From assembly GCA_963932145.1 (NCBI GenBank), contig OZ010616.1:48176427-48240426 (forward strand): a DNA stretch of 64,000 nucleotides. The letters run 5' to 3'. Position 1 is the stretch's first letter. Every line of letters starts with the position of its first letter. The position numbers were made by a program, and so were the translations under genes. Source of the DNA: Acanthosepion lycidas. Taxonomy: Eukaryota > Mollusca > Cephalopoda > Sepiida > Sepiidae. The notes beneath the pieces were generated by a model. It was not told where the DNA came from. It made no database searches and saw nothing but the letters and a program-made list of their open reading frames with translations. This document shows, one piece after another, positions 32,000-44,506 of this stretch.

Positions 32000-33774
32000 T
32001 CCAAGTGCATAATTGTAACTATCAGTAACTAGTTGAAAATTGTTTTGTCAGTTGTAGATGTAATAGATTAGATGAGATATTACAAACACTAAAAAAAAAT
32101 TTCCTTTTTTTTTTGCAGTGGGGTGGTCTGTTAGTGTGAATGTATGTTTGGGGAAACAGTCTTTTATTTTTTATTTTTTTCTGATTGGGGGAAAATTAGG
32201 TGAGCAAAATTAGGTATCACCCTGTGCTAAAATCCAATCACCCTCCTGCTAAAATCGGTGTAAACTTTTGGAGTTTTCAACCTGAAAGTCATATATTTGT
32301 ATTCATACACTCTGAACAGTGTAGTTACTGCTGTTTTTGGTATATCATTGGGATGTCCTTTAATTTGGTGATATGTATAAGTTAGCTAAGAAGACATATT
32401 TAAAAAAATATTAACATAACCATTCAGTAAATGGGACAAAGGATATTTATCTTTTTAACTAATGGTGTTTACTGCCTGCTTATTAGTCCCCCTCAGTATC
32501 AATAACTGCCAAGTGGAATAGACTTGACCATTTACTGTTAGGTGTTACAATCCCTATTGTCTACCTAGGAGAGTCTTTGAAACTCTGCTTTAGCTACTTC
32601 TTCTATTTGTCTGAGGACAATTTCTTGGTTTTTATAAATATTGATGAGTGAATTCTGCTGTCTATTGTGATAATTATTAGAATACATTTTTCTTTGGTCT
32701 TTGATTAAATTGGGTCATTTGTTTAATAATCTTTTAATAAAAGGTTGTCTGTTTATATTGTCAGTTGTTATATGTGATGAAACTGTAGTTTTAAGTTAGT
32801 TGGTCTCTCTTCATGTAGATGTGTCTTTTGTTTTGTTTTTTGTTACAATCATTTATTAGAATGAAGTGATTGAGGAAATTGAATCTAAGTCCTGGAGATG
32901 TCACTTCTGCCACAGCAAAAGTCCATTATAATGTCCTTCTTTGTCAATGCATCTTTATTTGCAATTGCAACTGTTCAAAACTGCATTGACAGGATGTTGA
33001 TGTAAGAAGGACAAAAGTCAATTCCAACAACATTCTATCTTTGAAATGCAAATCGTCATTGATAAATTTAACTTTTGTTGTGGCAATGTTTGTATCAATT
33101 AGGAGGAAGGACCAAGATGTACACTATCAACCTACCCTAATTGTTTTCTAATAAACTATTCTCCAGAGTTGTAATTCTTGAAGATTATTGGATGAGTAAT
33201 TCTTTCACATTTATCTGACCATTTTCATCAAAGCTTACAAGTTCTGGCTTTCCCAGAGTAAGACAGACAAACCATATCTATTTTTGGTCTCTGGTCTGGT
33301 TTATATGGTTTAACACTGATGTGTATATCACTTTTGTTATTTATGTTCATGATTTGTGGAGTTCGTTTATTTGGGGGGGGGGAGGTTGGGTGAGTTTGTT
33401 TTATTGGGTTTCTATGTTCTAGTAAGGGCAACATAGTTTGTCAGCTAGTTTGCCTGGCTGTGCTAATATTAAATCCTTCTGTGAAGCTATTATTAGAGAT
33501 ATGGATGAGGATAAGGATTGTATAAATTTCATCATTCTCCATAAATATAAGGTGATTAAATTTTATTTTAAATTGGTATTTACTCAGAAGGAATATCATA
33601 TCTTAATAATTTTCAATAAATTTATTTTGTCTAAAACTGATTAATTACTAGAATATGTTCTAATAATGTTTGCTATAATTTGAATCTGTTTTATTTGTTC
33701 TTTTTACAAAATTTTGATTTACACAGATTTTTATAGTTCTTCTTCATGAACTCTACATGATATATAAATAAGGT
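32000..33774. other. Sequence without recognised feature
   Basis: T-rich on the plus strand. A poly(G) run of about 10 is at 33,373. CATTATAATGTCCTTCTTTG near 32,924 and the complement of AAGAAGGACAAAAGTC near 33,005 hint at a weak inverted repeat. Frames of 60-70 codons show no known motif. Confidence 0.35.
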
Positions 33775-33950
33775 TAATGATAACAATAAACATGGAAATA
33801 TTAACAAAATTAAGGAAACTTAATTAGTAATCCAATAATGATTATCTACAGGGATATTTTTCAGGGCTGTTTTCTAGATGTAGAAAATGTTATGAAGGTG
33901 ATGGAAATAAATATATAATCAAGGAGACTTGAGTGGTAATCAAAGATATG
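33775..33950 (+). repeat. Dispersed units of the 129-bp repeat
   Basis: Contains AACAATAAACATGGAAATATT, TCTAGATGTAGAAAATGTT and ATCAAGGAGACTTGA, as in the tandem array at 22 kb. About 1.4 units, clearly diverged. Confidence 0.75.
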
Positions 33951-33992
33951 CTTATGATATATGTCCTGGACTGTCCAAGTGTCCCACTAAAG

Positions 33993-34538
33993 CAGTGTTT
34001 CTCAAAAAGTCCTCAAGGGTTCTGTGAGAACATGTTAGATAAGGTAATGCACTTTTGACTTTTTATTTTATTTCAAAGACATAATATTACTAAACACACA
34101 CAGTATATTCTTAGTTAGTATAATAGGATATTTTGCCTTGATTTACCTTATTTCTTTTCAACATTGCCAGTAAAGGATAATGCAGCAATTATCTGTTTTA
34201 GTTCTGTTTACATTTATATTATAGGTATATAATATTGGTTACATATTTATTTTTTACGTTTGAGTTTAGAATTTTTTTGTGTGTGATTCAAAATTCACTG
34301 ATGAAATATTATAAATGAACAGTATGAATTTTATTTAGCATTACCGAAAAATCTGACTAAGAAGAATTAATTTTTCCTTAAACCAGTTATTCAAAAATAT
34401 ATGCTATGATAATTACAACTTGAACTACAATGAAAATAAAATGAGAAAGATATGGTATATAATTTTGTTTTTGCACAGAGGTTCCTTGAGACATGTATTT
34501 TAAGGATTATGCAAGGATAAAGAGGTAGAGAAACATTG
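33993..34538. mobile_element. hAT-type non-autonomous element with exact 8-bp TSD
   Basis: The left end CAGTGTTTCTCAAAAAG and the complement of the right end, CAATGTTTCTCTACC, form short terminal inverted repeats. Both ends are flanked by the identical octamer CACTAAAG (33,985-33,992 and 34,539-34,546). CAGTGTTTCTCAA-like ends with 8-bp duplications are the signature of hAT elements. The 546-bp body has no open frame of note. Confidence 0.85.
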
Positions 34539-34546
34539 CACTAAAG

Positions 34547-35649
34547 ATATAATTAGGTTCCTCCAAAGATTCATTAAAAAATGAGCATACATGCTCAAAA
34601 AATGTTCAAAACTTAATAAAAACAAAGTTTTATCAAAATCTTTGTGTTATTATTAAGAGGGAAGTATTTAATATAAAATTATTTTTTAAAATCTGTTTTA
34701 GAACCTTAAAAATTTTGGTTAAAACTTGTTTCTCTGGCATCAATAGGGATTAGTATGAGAAATTTGAGCATCTTTTTGTTGTGAAAAATATTGATTTAGA
34801 AGTTCTTGCAAAAATCAAATAATTGTTGGCTTTTAGTGACGCTTTCAGAATTTATTCACAAATGAATTAAATTATTTTTTTAAATGTTTCTTTTTTAGAA
34901 AATCTTGGTGAGAATGTTTACATTTGTTACTCCCCACTTATTTAATTTTATGAAATTTTGAATAATTTTTTTTTGTTGGCTTAATGTTTATATTAGTTAT
35001 AAGGGCAAGTCCTAGGGGAGGTTAGATCATCAAATCTTTTGATCAAACAGGACCACTAGTTACAGAAGATCTGTTCTAAATTGTAAAATAAAAAGTGCAA
35101 TAAAAATAAGATATTATTTAATTAGAAATGCTTTTAATTACTTTTATAATTAAAATATATTATGGCCACTATTGTCTTAAGAAAAATATTTTGCAATGGA
35201 TAGTGAATTTTTATAAGAATTGTTTTCATTTTTAAAAATTTTAATTAGAATAATTTATAAACTTTTAAATCTTATAAAATTCTGTATTAATTTGTAGTGG
35301 GCAAGTGATAATTTTATTAACTAGAAACTGACCACATATGGAGAAAAAAGGGAGATCACTGCCTACTGTGGGATCAGGTTGAAATCATAGACAAAGAACA
35401 TCATTGGAAAATTCATAAACTTAAAGAATCAGCACATGTCTCCTGAGCCAACCAAACATAGAAATGAATACAATATGGGAACCAGTAATAAGGAGTGCCA
35501 GGGAAAAGCAATAACAATGAAAATTGTAATATGAGCTCTGGTAAAAAAACATAAATGATAACAGCAAAAATTGCAATATGAGCACTTGTAAAAAATTGTT
35601 GCTGAACACATTAGGTTTATAATACCCAGAAATTCATACACAGATGTCC
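34547..35649. other. AT-rich sequence, nothing recognised
   Basis: Two overlapping minus-strand frames at 35,421-35,659 are not recognisable. A short repeated phrase ATATGAGC(T/A)C(T/A)(G/T)GTAAAAAA occurs at 35,530 and 35,576. Confidence 0.35.
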
Positions 35650-35875
35650 TCAAGGACACATGGCACAGTGGTGTTAGTTAGATCCAGTGTCAGGACCCAA
35701 AGAGTGTGAGTTCAATACCTGGTTAAGGTGGTGGAGAACTTGGAGAGGAGAATTAACAGGCGATAACTGATAACTGACATCCATTAGACATGGCACGTGG
35801 AACTAGAAGAGTCTACCCCAGTGAGTGAAATAATTGGTTCAGTTCGACATTCCAACCACAGAGCATACAACAGCC
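35650..35875 (+). repeat. tRNA-derived SINE candidate
   Basis: TGGCACAGTGGTGTTAG (box A-like) is followed about 35 nt later by GTGAGTTCAATACCTGG (box B-like). The downstream body differs from the other SINEs in the window. Confidence 0.45.
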
Positions 35876-35989
35876 GAAGAGATTAATTAAACTTTAAATC
35901 AGTTAATATTCCTCAAATAAAATTTCAGAAAAGTGTATTTTATTTTTGAAAGATTTTTTATTAATAAAGAGAATTATGTTGTGTTGACA

Positions 35990-38400
35990 AATTTGTCAAT
36001 AGGGCCGATTTTAGCGCTTTCAAAAACAATTATTCCAATTAATAATTTAAATTTGGTTTAAAATGCAGATTTTAAAAAATAAGTAAAAAATACTTTGATC
36101 TTTCCTCGCAATAATAACATAAGCATTTAGACGCTAAAATTTTGTTTTCTTTCATCAACTTTGGCGTCTTTTTCATCGTGCTATGCTCTGTTTTTAGCGA
36201 TCTCATGAAGGTACCTCAGAAGTAAAATATTTTGCATATTGGTATATATAGTAAATTAAATTTAAGCTTGCAATTAAAACTAAAATAAAGCTAAAAAGCT
36301 TCAAGAAAGATTTTTAATTTTTAAAATAATGATAATTAAAAAAAAGCCTAACTAAAAAAAAAATATCGCTTTTTTTTTGGAGGTACATATGAGATTTTTG
36401 GTTTTGGAGGTTATCAGCACTCACGCTTTGCTTAAAGAGCACTATTGGGTTATGAAAATAAAGTACATACAATAATTTATTTATAATAAAATTAGAAAAC
36501 TTGCTCGTTTGAGAAATTATGGTAAGGTAAACTAAGCATAAAGGGTATTTTTCAAAGTTACTGTTTCCCACGTATAATTGATTTGAGGTTGAGGATGATG
36601 GCAATAAATACGGTAAACTAAAAACACAATCAAGGAAACAATTGTATTTTTTAGTAAGCTACAAAAATATTTTTTATTTTCAAGTTGTTTTCGTCTTATA
36701 TTCTTTATGTTCTAAAACTGTCCAACTCCAAACTAAATCTTTTGGAGAATACTGTCATAATCATTTTCAAAATCTAAGTAACGATATTAATGTTTTTTTT
36801 AATTATCTTCTTACTTACATTTTTTTAATACTATTTTTATAAAGTAGAAAAATACGTTTTTTTAGATGAAAATATTTTTCTCACAATATCACAGCATGAA
36901 ATTAGAACAAGAGTAAGTGTACTAAAGTAAGACCTTTTCTTTTTAATAAACTTTTTTTTCGTAAAATAAAACTCCTGGTTGTTACGCATGCGCAAACATA
37001 CACACATGCGAACATTTTAATTTCCATAGAGAAAAAAACAGAAGTCCTAGCATATATAAAAAAAAACATCTTTATTAACTGAATTTGTAAGTTTTTCTAC
37101 CCAAAGAAATACTGAATAAGTTTCGAATCATTACTGCTAAAGAGAAATATAAATGAATCAAAACGCAACAGTCAAACTGTGAAAAAATAAAGACTTGTTT
37201 TTTTTTTTTTCTTTACTTTGTTTCATGTCACTGCCATGTGTCATATCCTCATAAGAAAAAGTAAAGAGAGTAGAACAACTCAGAGAGATATTGTAGCGAC
37301 GTTTGGATTTTATAAGATTTTATTTTTAGCATCTCATGATTCAGAAGCATCTACTTAAATGGCAAGTAAATTTTGAGTGATAGACTAAAAAAACAAAAAA
37401 CAATTGTGAATTGTCAGTTACAAAACAAAAACTTTTCTCTTAAATCACCAAAACTAGCATGAACTTGTTTTTATAAATTTAAAAATAAATAAGTTAAGTA
37501 TATATTTTTTCAACTGGGAAAATAACATGTACTTTAAAATAAATTAATAGCAATGAAATAATTTTTGTTTTGGAGGCTGGGGAGTAAAAATCACATCCTT
37601 TTTTTTTTGTTTAAGTCACTGTTAAAAAAAAAAAGGAGTTCGTTTAAAATTAAAAAAAGTTTTTAAATGTACATTTAAAGTAGAATTTTTATGGATTTGC
37701 AAATTGCCAGCCTATAAACATTTTAAATAAGACACGCACACGGTCATTATATATCTGCACGACCATTTGAAAAGAGAACAAGAGAAGGGTGTGTTTAAAG
37801 ACGGAACCCCACGCGTACATGAGGTTGGTAACAAAAAATCACTCAGTCTCCATCAACACTTTTTTTTTTCATTGCGACGTTTCAGGCATCAGGAATTGAC
37901 TCTGACTGGACCTCCCTATGGACCCACTTCTTAAATCGATGTTACTTGTTTTACTTCGTAAAAAAGACAGTGTATTATTGTGTATAGTTTGAATATGAAC
38001 TAAGGATGCAGCTAATAATCAGTTTCCATTATGAAGTAAGGATGCAGCTAATCAGTTTCCATAACTACGAAGTGTTTTAAAACATTTGGTTTGTCACATT
38101 CAGAATGAGGCAACGCAGCTACATAACCAATGCCAGAAAACAAATTTTGCTGTCTTTTTTAAATTTATTTTTAATAATCAAATTGAAAAATAAAAAAGAA
38201 AGTACACTAGTACACCAACTTAAAACATTAGTGTTTGTTTATACGCCCAAACCTACAGAAAAATGTCACTTTTGTAAGTTTTTAGTTACAAAATCTTATT
38301 GGCAAATAAATCCGCACCACCACTCCCTTATACAAAAGAAAATGAAATGAGCGCTTGGGGTGGAGTGGGTGGGGGAATGAAAAGAATAATATTTCCAAAT
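35990..38400. other. CpG-retaining stretch without recognised gene
   Basis: Most of the window is nearly free of CpG, but this stretch has many: GGGCCGATTTTAGCGC near 36,004, TTGGCGTC near 36,160, ACGCATGCGC near 36,984, CCACGCGTAC near 37,809, GCGACGT near 37,875. A direct duplication of TAAGGATGCAGCTAAT lies at about 38,001 and 38,037. No exon with a known domain is visible. Frames of 60-96 codons are not recognisable. It contains one 129-bp-repeat remnant at 36,590-36,690. Confidence 0.4.
36590..36690 (+). repeat. Partial unit of the 129-bp repeat
   Basis: GAGGATGATGGCAATAAATA, ACACAATCAAGGAAAC and AGTAAGCTACAAAAATATTT follow the order of the unit at 22 kb. Confidence 0.6.
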
Positions 38401-39549
38401 CATAAATCCCTAAGGAATCATAACAATGGCAAAAACGTTGATTTTTTGTTTGTATGTAAAATAAACAAACCAAATAAATAAATATTTCTTTTTAAATATT
38501 TGTATAATAAAAACAATGCCAAACTGATCTGGACCAAAATCTTAAATTCTAAATAATGTTCACAAGTATTCTAGTGAAATCAAATACCATTCAGACATTT
38601 AAACAAATTGATGAAAAAAATATCAAATTATTTCTTGTTTTTTTTTTTTTAATATCTTGGCATTCAGGTATTTCTGGGAATAAGAGAATTTCATACCAGT
38701 TGACATTTGTGTTAGTTGTTGCATTTTTGAGAATTATAGCCAAAATCTAATGTTCATAAGATTTGAAAAGTTGTTTTTCAGAAACAAAAGAAGTTAACTG
38801 TATTGTAACATCTTACTGAAATATAGGATAAATTTATAAGAGTGATTGTTATCACTACTCAGTGATATTAAAAGAGATGTTATTATCACCTTATGGACAT
38901 AGGTGTTCTGAGGGTAATGAAGGTAGACTGAGGAATATCAGGAGCTTTGTTTATCCCTGCAAATAGTTATAGGGAGGTGGTGAGGGGATAATGAAAGGAA
39001 CGTATAGAGAGAAGATTTTCATTAGTCAAACAGCCAGTAAAATAGTTACAGAATTACTGCAGGGCGAGTTTGGTAAACAGTTCTCCTCCAGACCTCCTGC
39101 CACGATAGTGGAAATAAGTTCCAGATTGTCCTTCTCCTATCAGCCAAGGCAACATGGAGGAAGACACCATATGGTGATAATACACACAGCCTTTTATAAA
39201 ATACCTTTTAATTTTAATATAAAATAAATGTATTTTTAGGAAATACCTTTTAATTTTCTATAGTAGTGATTGATAAGAAACATAAATTATTTTAGATTCT
39301 TGTTTAAAATATCCTCCAAAATATCACTGAATAGTGATAATAAAACCACTGTCCTTTTCATTATGCAGATCAGTAATATCACTATATGGTGATAATACAC
39401 ACAACCTAAATTCATTTTACAGTGACATTTTTAACCTTCCTATTGATAATTATGCCACTGAGGTTTCTTGTGTAAAATTAGCATTGATGTTTTTACACCT
39501 TCTTGGAAATGCCACATGAAACCACTATCTTCTCTTTGGTTCACATCCA
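38401..39549. other. AT-rich sequence, nothing recognised
   Basis: The phrase ATGGTGATAATACACACA occurs at about 39,172 and 39,385. No gene or element is supported. Confidence 0.35.
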
Positions 39550-39646
39550 TTAGGTTGGTGCAAAAATAATGACGTAATAATGTCGTTTTTTGACGTGTAA
39601 CATCAAAAAACGACATTATTATGTCATTATTTTTGCACCAACCTAA
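39550..39646. mobile_element. MADE1-like mariner MITE, copy 1
   Basis: A 97-bp palindromic element that starts TTAGGTTGGTGCAAAA and ends with the exact complement. The arms continue through AATAATGACGTAATAATG and GTCGTTTTTTGA to a loop of about 9 nt. The outer 16 bp are identical to the terminal repeat of human Hsmar1/MADE1 as I know it. TA at each end fits a mariner target site. There is no coding capacity; an RNA would fold as a long hairpin. Confidence 0.9.
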
Positions 39647-39784
39647 TATCTGTTCAGCCACTATAGCTCAGAGAAATCACTTTTTCTGTCTGAACTAACA
39701 TGATAGTTCTGATAACAACAGAAAGTAATTGTTCTGATGAGCCTTCCTCTATGACATTAGACTTTATAACTTTAATAGCAGCAC

Positions 39785-40085
39785 TAGATCAGTGTCAAGG
39801 TATAATTATTTAACAGTTGAAATTGCTAGATGTAACCATAAGTTCTATGTTAAGAGTTTCTTCACTCACATGTCTACCTTGTATAACTCTTCTGGGTTAA
39901 TGTTACCAGTCAACTTTGATCTTCAAAAATTTAAATGCAATGTTAATTATTATCTTAATTCCTCTTCTTTTATTGTTCTCTCTCTTAATAGTGTTTTTTT
40001 AAATATTCTTTTACACTCATAATCCCTTGCATCTTAGAGGTTTTATTGCATTGCTTGGGGTGAATTGATTAAAAGAAATATATGC
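39785..40085 (+). pseudogene. LINE 3' end, truncated copy
   Basis: Translation gives LTVEIARCNHKFYVKSFF, TLYNSSGLMLPVNFDLQ and KFKCNVNYYLNSSS, the usual end of the CR1/Jockey-like LINE family in this window. It is followed by a 3' segment AATCCCTTGCATC, TTTTATTGCATTGCTTGGG. The same protein end and 3' segment recur at 41,515-41,800. Confidence 0.75.
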
Positions 40086-41800
40086 CTCTTTGTGTCTGCT
40101 TGTTATAATTGTAAATGTGTCCTCAAAGAAGCTAAGCATTTGTTTGATAATAGAAAGATTGATGCATCATATAGCCTCTAACAATTTTGGTTTTTGTGAC
40201 TACTGGTGGCTCTGTAATAGTGTGTTAAATAAGAGTAAGTCTTCTATCCCTACTCTCTTCACTTAATTTGTGCTGATAAAGCAAAATGTCTTGCTCATAA
40301 ATTCCCTTCCAATTCTACTCTTGACGCATATGGAGTATCTGACTTTCCACTTAGAACTGAGTCTCTATTTTGTGATATGCATTTAACTTCATCCATAGAT
40401 TTTGCTATCATCTCTAAACTGGTTTCCCCACAAAGCATGCAGTCTTGATGGTATCCCTGCAATGGTCCTTAAAAATTGAGTTCCTGAACTGGCTCCTGTT
40501 TTCTCTAAACTATATGATAAATACTTTGCTGCTTCTTGCTTTCCTGATTATTGAAAATCCTCTTCTGTGGTTCCAGTTTTTAAGAACTCGGGTGAAATGT
40601 CTGAGCTTCAATCTATTAACCATTAACCTGTTTTTGGAAAAGTACCAGTGGCTCTAATCAACTCTGAATTGGTTAAGTATCTCACTTTGCAAGATTTTCT
40701 TTCAGACAAGCAATATGCCTTTTGTTTCTCTAGGTTAACTGCTGATGTATTAGCAGTTATTGCTGAAAGAGTCTATCAAGCTTTAGATAAAAATGATGAA
40801 GGTCAGGGCTGTTACTTTGGATACCTCAAAGGCATTTGACAGGGTTTGGCATGCTGGCATTCTTCACAAGTTGAAAGATTATGGTATTCATCTAGATGAA
40901 TTTTTGATTTGATTCAATCTTTCTTATCAAGAAATGAAAGAGATCTTAAATGGCCACTCTTCTAGATCTTTTTGTATTAATGCAGGTCTCTTCGAGGGTT
41001 CTATCCTCTGACCTACATTGTTCCTAATTTTCATCAATGATCTTCCTAATATCACCAGTTCTCAACTCAGTATCTATGCTGATGACAAAACCATTTACTT
41101 CTATCTTAATGGTATGTCTGATTGGTTCAACAATTGGTCAAATTGGCAGCTGATCACAAAATGACCTACAATCTGTTGATAACTGAGGTAAGAAATATTC
41201 TGTTAATTTTAATACCTTCAAAATGAAATGCTTTTTCTTAATCATCTTAAACAAGCTTTTTTACCTTCCATCAACATGGCTGATGCTAACCACCAGGGGA
41301 GCAACTCATTGCACTTTCTCAGGCTAACATTTTCTGATGACATAATGTGGAAAAATTATAGTGAATCAATTGCTAGGAAAATTGGATCAATTTTTCTTGC
41401 TATAATCTATCATACACCTTTATAAATCTACCATTCATTGAATATTGCTGCTGCATCTGGTCTGGTGCTTCTGTTATATATTTAGAGATCCTTGATAAAA
41501 TACAATGAAGTTTTATCATTTTACAGTTGAAATAGCTAGATGCAACCGTAAGTTCTATGCAGTTTCTTCTCTTGCACTTCTCGTTTGTGGAACTTTTTTT
41601 CCAGATTTTTGCTTTCCAGTCAACTCAAAAAAACTCAAATGTAATGTCAATTGTTATCTTCTATCTTCTTAATTCCTGTTCTTTTATTGTTCTCTCACTT
41701 TAATAATGTTTTCTTTTTCTCATTTTTTCACATTCAGTAATCCCTTGCATCATAGTAGCTTTATTGCATTCCTTGGGATGAAATGAAAAATAATAATAAT
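40085..41800 (+). pseudogene. LINE reverse transcriptase, long decayed copy
   Basis: Blocks in family order, spread over frames: KCVLKEAKHLFDNRKID; SLDGIPAMVLKN (about 40,447); AASCFPDYxKSSSVVPVFKN; ALINSELVKYLTLQDFLSDK and QYAFCFSRLTADVLAVIAER (40,650-40,760); KAFDRVWHAGILHKLKDYG (about 40,826-40,885, reverse-transcriptase motif A); a GSIL-like turn; SIYADDKTIYF (about 41,070, catalytic YADD intact); then SINMADANHQGSNSLHFL, the thumb and connection region; and VEIARCNRKFYA near the end. Stops and frameshifts are frequent, and the endonuclease part is absent (5' truncation). It follows the 39.8-kb copy directly, head to tail. Confidence 0.8.
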
Positions 41801-41884
41801 GTTATACTCTTTCTAGAAAAACATAAATTTAATTTTCAAATTAGAAGACATTTTTTTCATTTTAAATCCAATAGTCTATACCCT

Positions 41885-42095
41885 TGGGAAAGGTATGAAT
41901 CCACCTCAACTCCTCCCAGCTATGGGTTGAATAGCAGGACAGACTGGGTTTTTTAGCCTTGGTTGGTAACCAGTCTACCACGGAAAGAAATGGCAACCTA
42001 CTGCAAGACAAAATCTACCTCATCAGTCATGTATTGAAAGATACATGATCACCAAAGTGTGTATAATGGATGGCATTTAACTGACTGACTGAATC
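41885..42095 (+). repeat. SINE body copy
   Basis: CCCTTGGGAAAGGTATGAAT, AATAGCAGGACAGACTGGG, CTTGGTTGGTAACCAGTCTA, GAAATGGCAACCTACTG and TCAGTCATGTATTGAAAGAT match the SINE at 31.2-31.7 kb in reverse complement. The tRNA-like head is missing. Confidence 0.65.
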
Positions 42096-42595
42096 TAGTA
42101 AAGAACAACATGACCCATGTCAACTTAAGACAGCTGAAAAATGAAATATTTTCATTCATTAAAGAACTCAAAGTGAATGTGGCATTAGGCCAAGATTAAA
42201 GTGGGAGTCCTGCATGTACATGAGATCAGAGACCAAATATTGTTCAACACCCTAGCTCAAGGATCACCTTGCCCTAGACCCATCCTGAAGGAGAGGTACT
42301 ACATGGAGAGATGGACTCCCAAAGACTGGAATTTGTTAATTTTGTGCGTCAAAGGCAAAAGGTTAAGTGGTGCTTTGAAAAAATCAAAATGAATGCTGAA
42401 TGATCAAGCATACAGCCTGTAGACATACCAAGGATAGGTCACTTGCATAGGTGATAGTGGGAGGACAAACTGTTGAAGTAACAAACAGGAATCAAATCCT
42501 GGTTGCCATAACAGCCAACACTAAATGGGTTCCCTGTTGAAGTTGGTGCAAAACACTCTGGTCTTTCTAAGATATTTAAAATAAATGTGTGTGTG

Positions 42596-42596
<1 letters not shown>
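42096..42596. other. Sequence without recognised feature
   Basis: Less AT-rich than average, with a 63-codon plus-strand frame (42,201-42,392) that I do not recognise. Confidence 0.35.

Positions 42597-42645
<49 letters not shown>
42597..42645. repeat. (TA)n microsatellite
   Basis: About 24 TA units preceded by GTGTGTGT. Confidence 0.95.
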
Positions 42646-42648
<3 letters not shown>

Positions 42649-42714
42649 ATATTATTGGTAAATATACACATACATATGCAAAATATATAAATATATATAC
42701 ATAGATGCATTTTT

Positions 42715-42912
42715 TTGAATAAAAATTTCCAAGAGGATAGAATCCAGGTAGAACTCAATGTTCAGGACAGAGTAATGATATAATAAAAAGGCTTAAACAC
42801 TAACATTCCATGGTCATAATTTATTCCATTGGAATCGTAAATACGATCCAATTCATCATACCTACAAATTCAAAAAGAAAACAGAAAAAACAACTCCAGA
42901 AATAAAAATAGA
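42715..42912 (-). repeat. Dispersed repeat family C, copy 3
   Basis: The 42,783-42,912 part is nearly identical to 8896-9025. The preceding AGAGGATAGAATCC, GAACTCAATG and CAGAGTAATGATAT resemble 44,385-44,440 in the same orientation. Confidence 0.75.
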
Positions 42913-42959
42913 ATTTAGAGAGAGTGTAAGTATATGTTTATCATGTTTATCTCTATATA

Positions 42960-43551
42960 TATCATTGTGTATGTTTATGTGATGCGCTATGTATTTTAAT
43001 AATTTTTTTTTTAGACCAAATTTTTTAAAATTTTACTTTTTTAGATTTTACATTTTGATTTATATGTATATGTATATGTGCATACCTGTGTGTATATATG
43101 TAGGTGTGTATATAGGTATGTGTATGTATGGATGTAGATGTATATGTATGTGTATATATGTATATGTATATTTATGTATGCGTATATGGATGTATGTATA
43201 TGTAGATGTGTTTATATGTGTGTGTATGTTTTGGTATGTATGTACTCATATATATCTGTATATGGGTCTATATGTATGTATGTATGTATAGCTAGACAGA
43301 TAGATATAGGGATACATTGTTTATTTGTTTAGATGGGTGCATGTAATTGTATGGAGATGTAAGGTTTTATGTATATATGTTTATGTGCACGTATGTGTAT
43401 GTTTATGTGCACGTATGTGTATGTCTGTATGTATATATGCATATAAATGTGTATATATAAGTAGGAGTGGATATGTATGGATGTATGCGTATATGTATGT
43501 ATGTGTGTGTGTATTTATGTATGTATGTATGTATGTATATGTATATGAGAA

Positions 43552-43582
<31 letters not shown>

Positions 43583-43607
43583 GGATATATGTGCATGTGT
43601 GTACATG

Positions 43608-43646
<39 letters not shown>

Positions 43647-43740
43647 ATGTGGGTACACGCCTATATGTATGTATGTACGTGTATATGTTATTGTGTATGT
43701 GTGTACATGCATGTGTTTTTGAACATAAAAATATAGGTCC
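42960..43740. repeat. TATG/TGTG-type low-complexity block
   Basis: Almost continuous TATGTATG, TATATG, TGTGTATG and GATGTA words with short TA arrays at about 43,561-43,582 and 43,611-43,640. It yields several overlapping open frames of 64-140 codons on both strands made of Tyr, Val, Cys, Met, Ile, Thr and His. These are products of the repeat. Confidence 0.85.
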
Positions 43741-44194
43741 TTGCTAGATTAGATAATCATTATATTTATTTTTTATATGTTTATATTTGATTTGTAACCT
43801 GTAGTCGATATTATTTTTGTCAAATTTTCTAAATGACACAGCGGCCCTTTCAGTAAATGCCCTTCAGTTTTAGTTTCCCCCACCCCATCTCTCTCCCCCA
43901 CCCCTTTTTTTTTTCTTTTCCTCTCCCTCCCTCTTCTTCTGATCTTTAGGATTAGATTGTCTATTGTGTGTGTATGTCACCACAAAATGTATCCTTTCCG
44001 GTTATATCTTTAATGTATTAGACATCCGACAACATTCATATTTCTCTCACTTAAACCGTCTTCAACTCACCTCTCTAAAACTTCTCTCTGTTAAGTTTTA
44101 ATCTCCCACCTTCTCTCATTTGTTACCCCTCTCTTTAGCTCTAACATTCATCCCACACTCTCATACTTACACTCTCTCTAAATTCTATTTTTAT

Positions 44195-44310
44195 TTCTGG
44201 AGTTGTTTTTACTGTTTTCTTTTTGAATTTGTAAATCTGATGAATTGGATCATATTTACGATTCCAATGGAATAAATTATGACCATGGAATATTAGTGTT
44301 TAAGCCTTTT

Positions 44311-44320
<10 letters not shown>
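44195..44320 (+). repeat. Dispersed repeat family C, copy 4
   Basis: Inverted relative to copy 3, with TTTCTGGAGTTG, GATGAATTGGATC, TTACGATTCCAATGG and AATATTAGTGTTTAAGCC. Together copies 3 and 4 bracket about 1.5 kb. Confidence 0.75.

Positions 44321-44351
<31 letters not shown>
44321..44351. repeat. (TA)n microsatellite
   Basis: A TA array right after repeat C copy 4. Confidence 0.95.
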
Positions 44352-44353
<2 letters not shown>

Positions 44354-44434
44354 AGTACGAAGAACTTGGTAAACCATATGGGTAATTCCAAGGAGGATGA
44401 AATCCTGAGAACTCAATGTCAATCCAGAGTTAAT

Positions 44435-44506
44435 ATTTAATGAAAAACAGACCACTTTAAAGTACCATTAAGTAATGGTACTTTAAAGTGGTCTGTTTTT
44501 CATTAA

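Noticed and set aside
39440-39661. 73-codon minus-strand frame with a cysteine and histidine
   Set aside because: It crosses MADE1-like copy 1 and is explained by the MITE.
42989-43747. Overlapping open frames of 64-140 codons on both strands, Tyr/Val/Cys/Met-rich or Tyr/Ile/Thr/His-rich
   Set aside because: They are direct products of the TATG/TGTG repeat, which has no stops in several frames; no domain is present.
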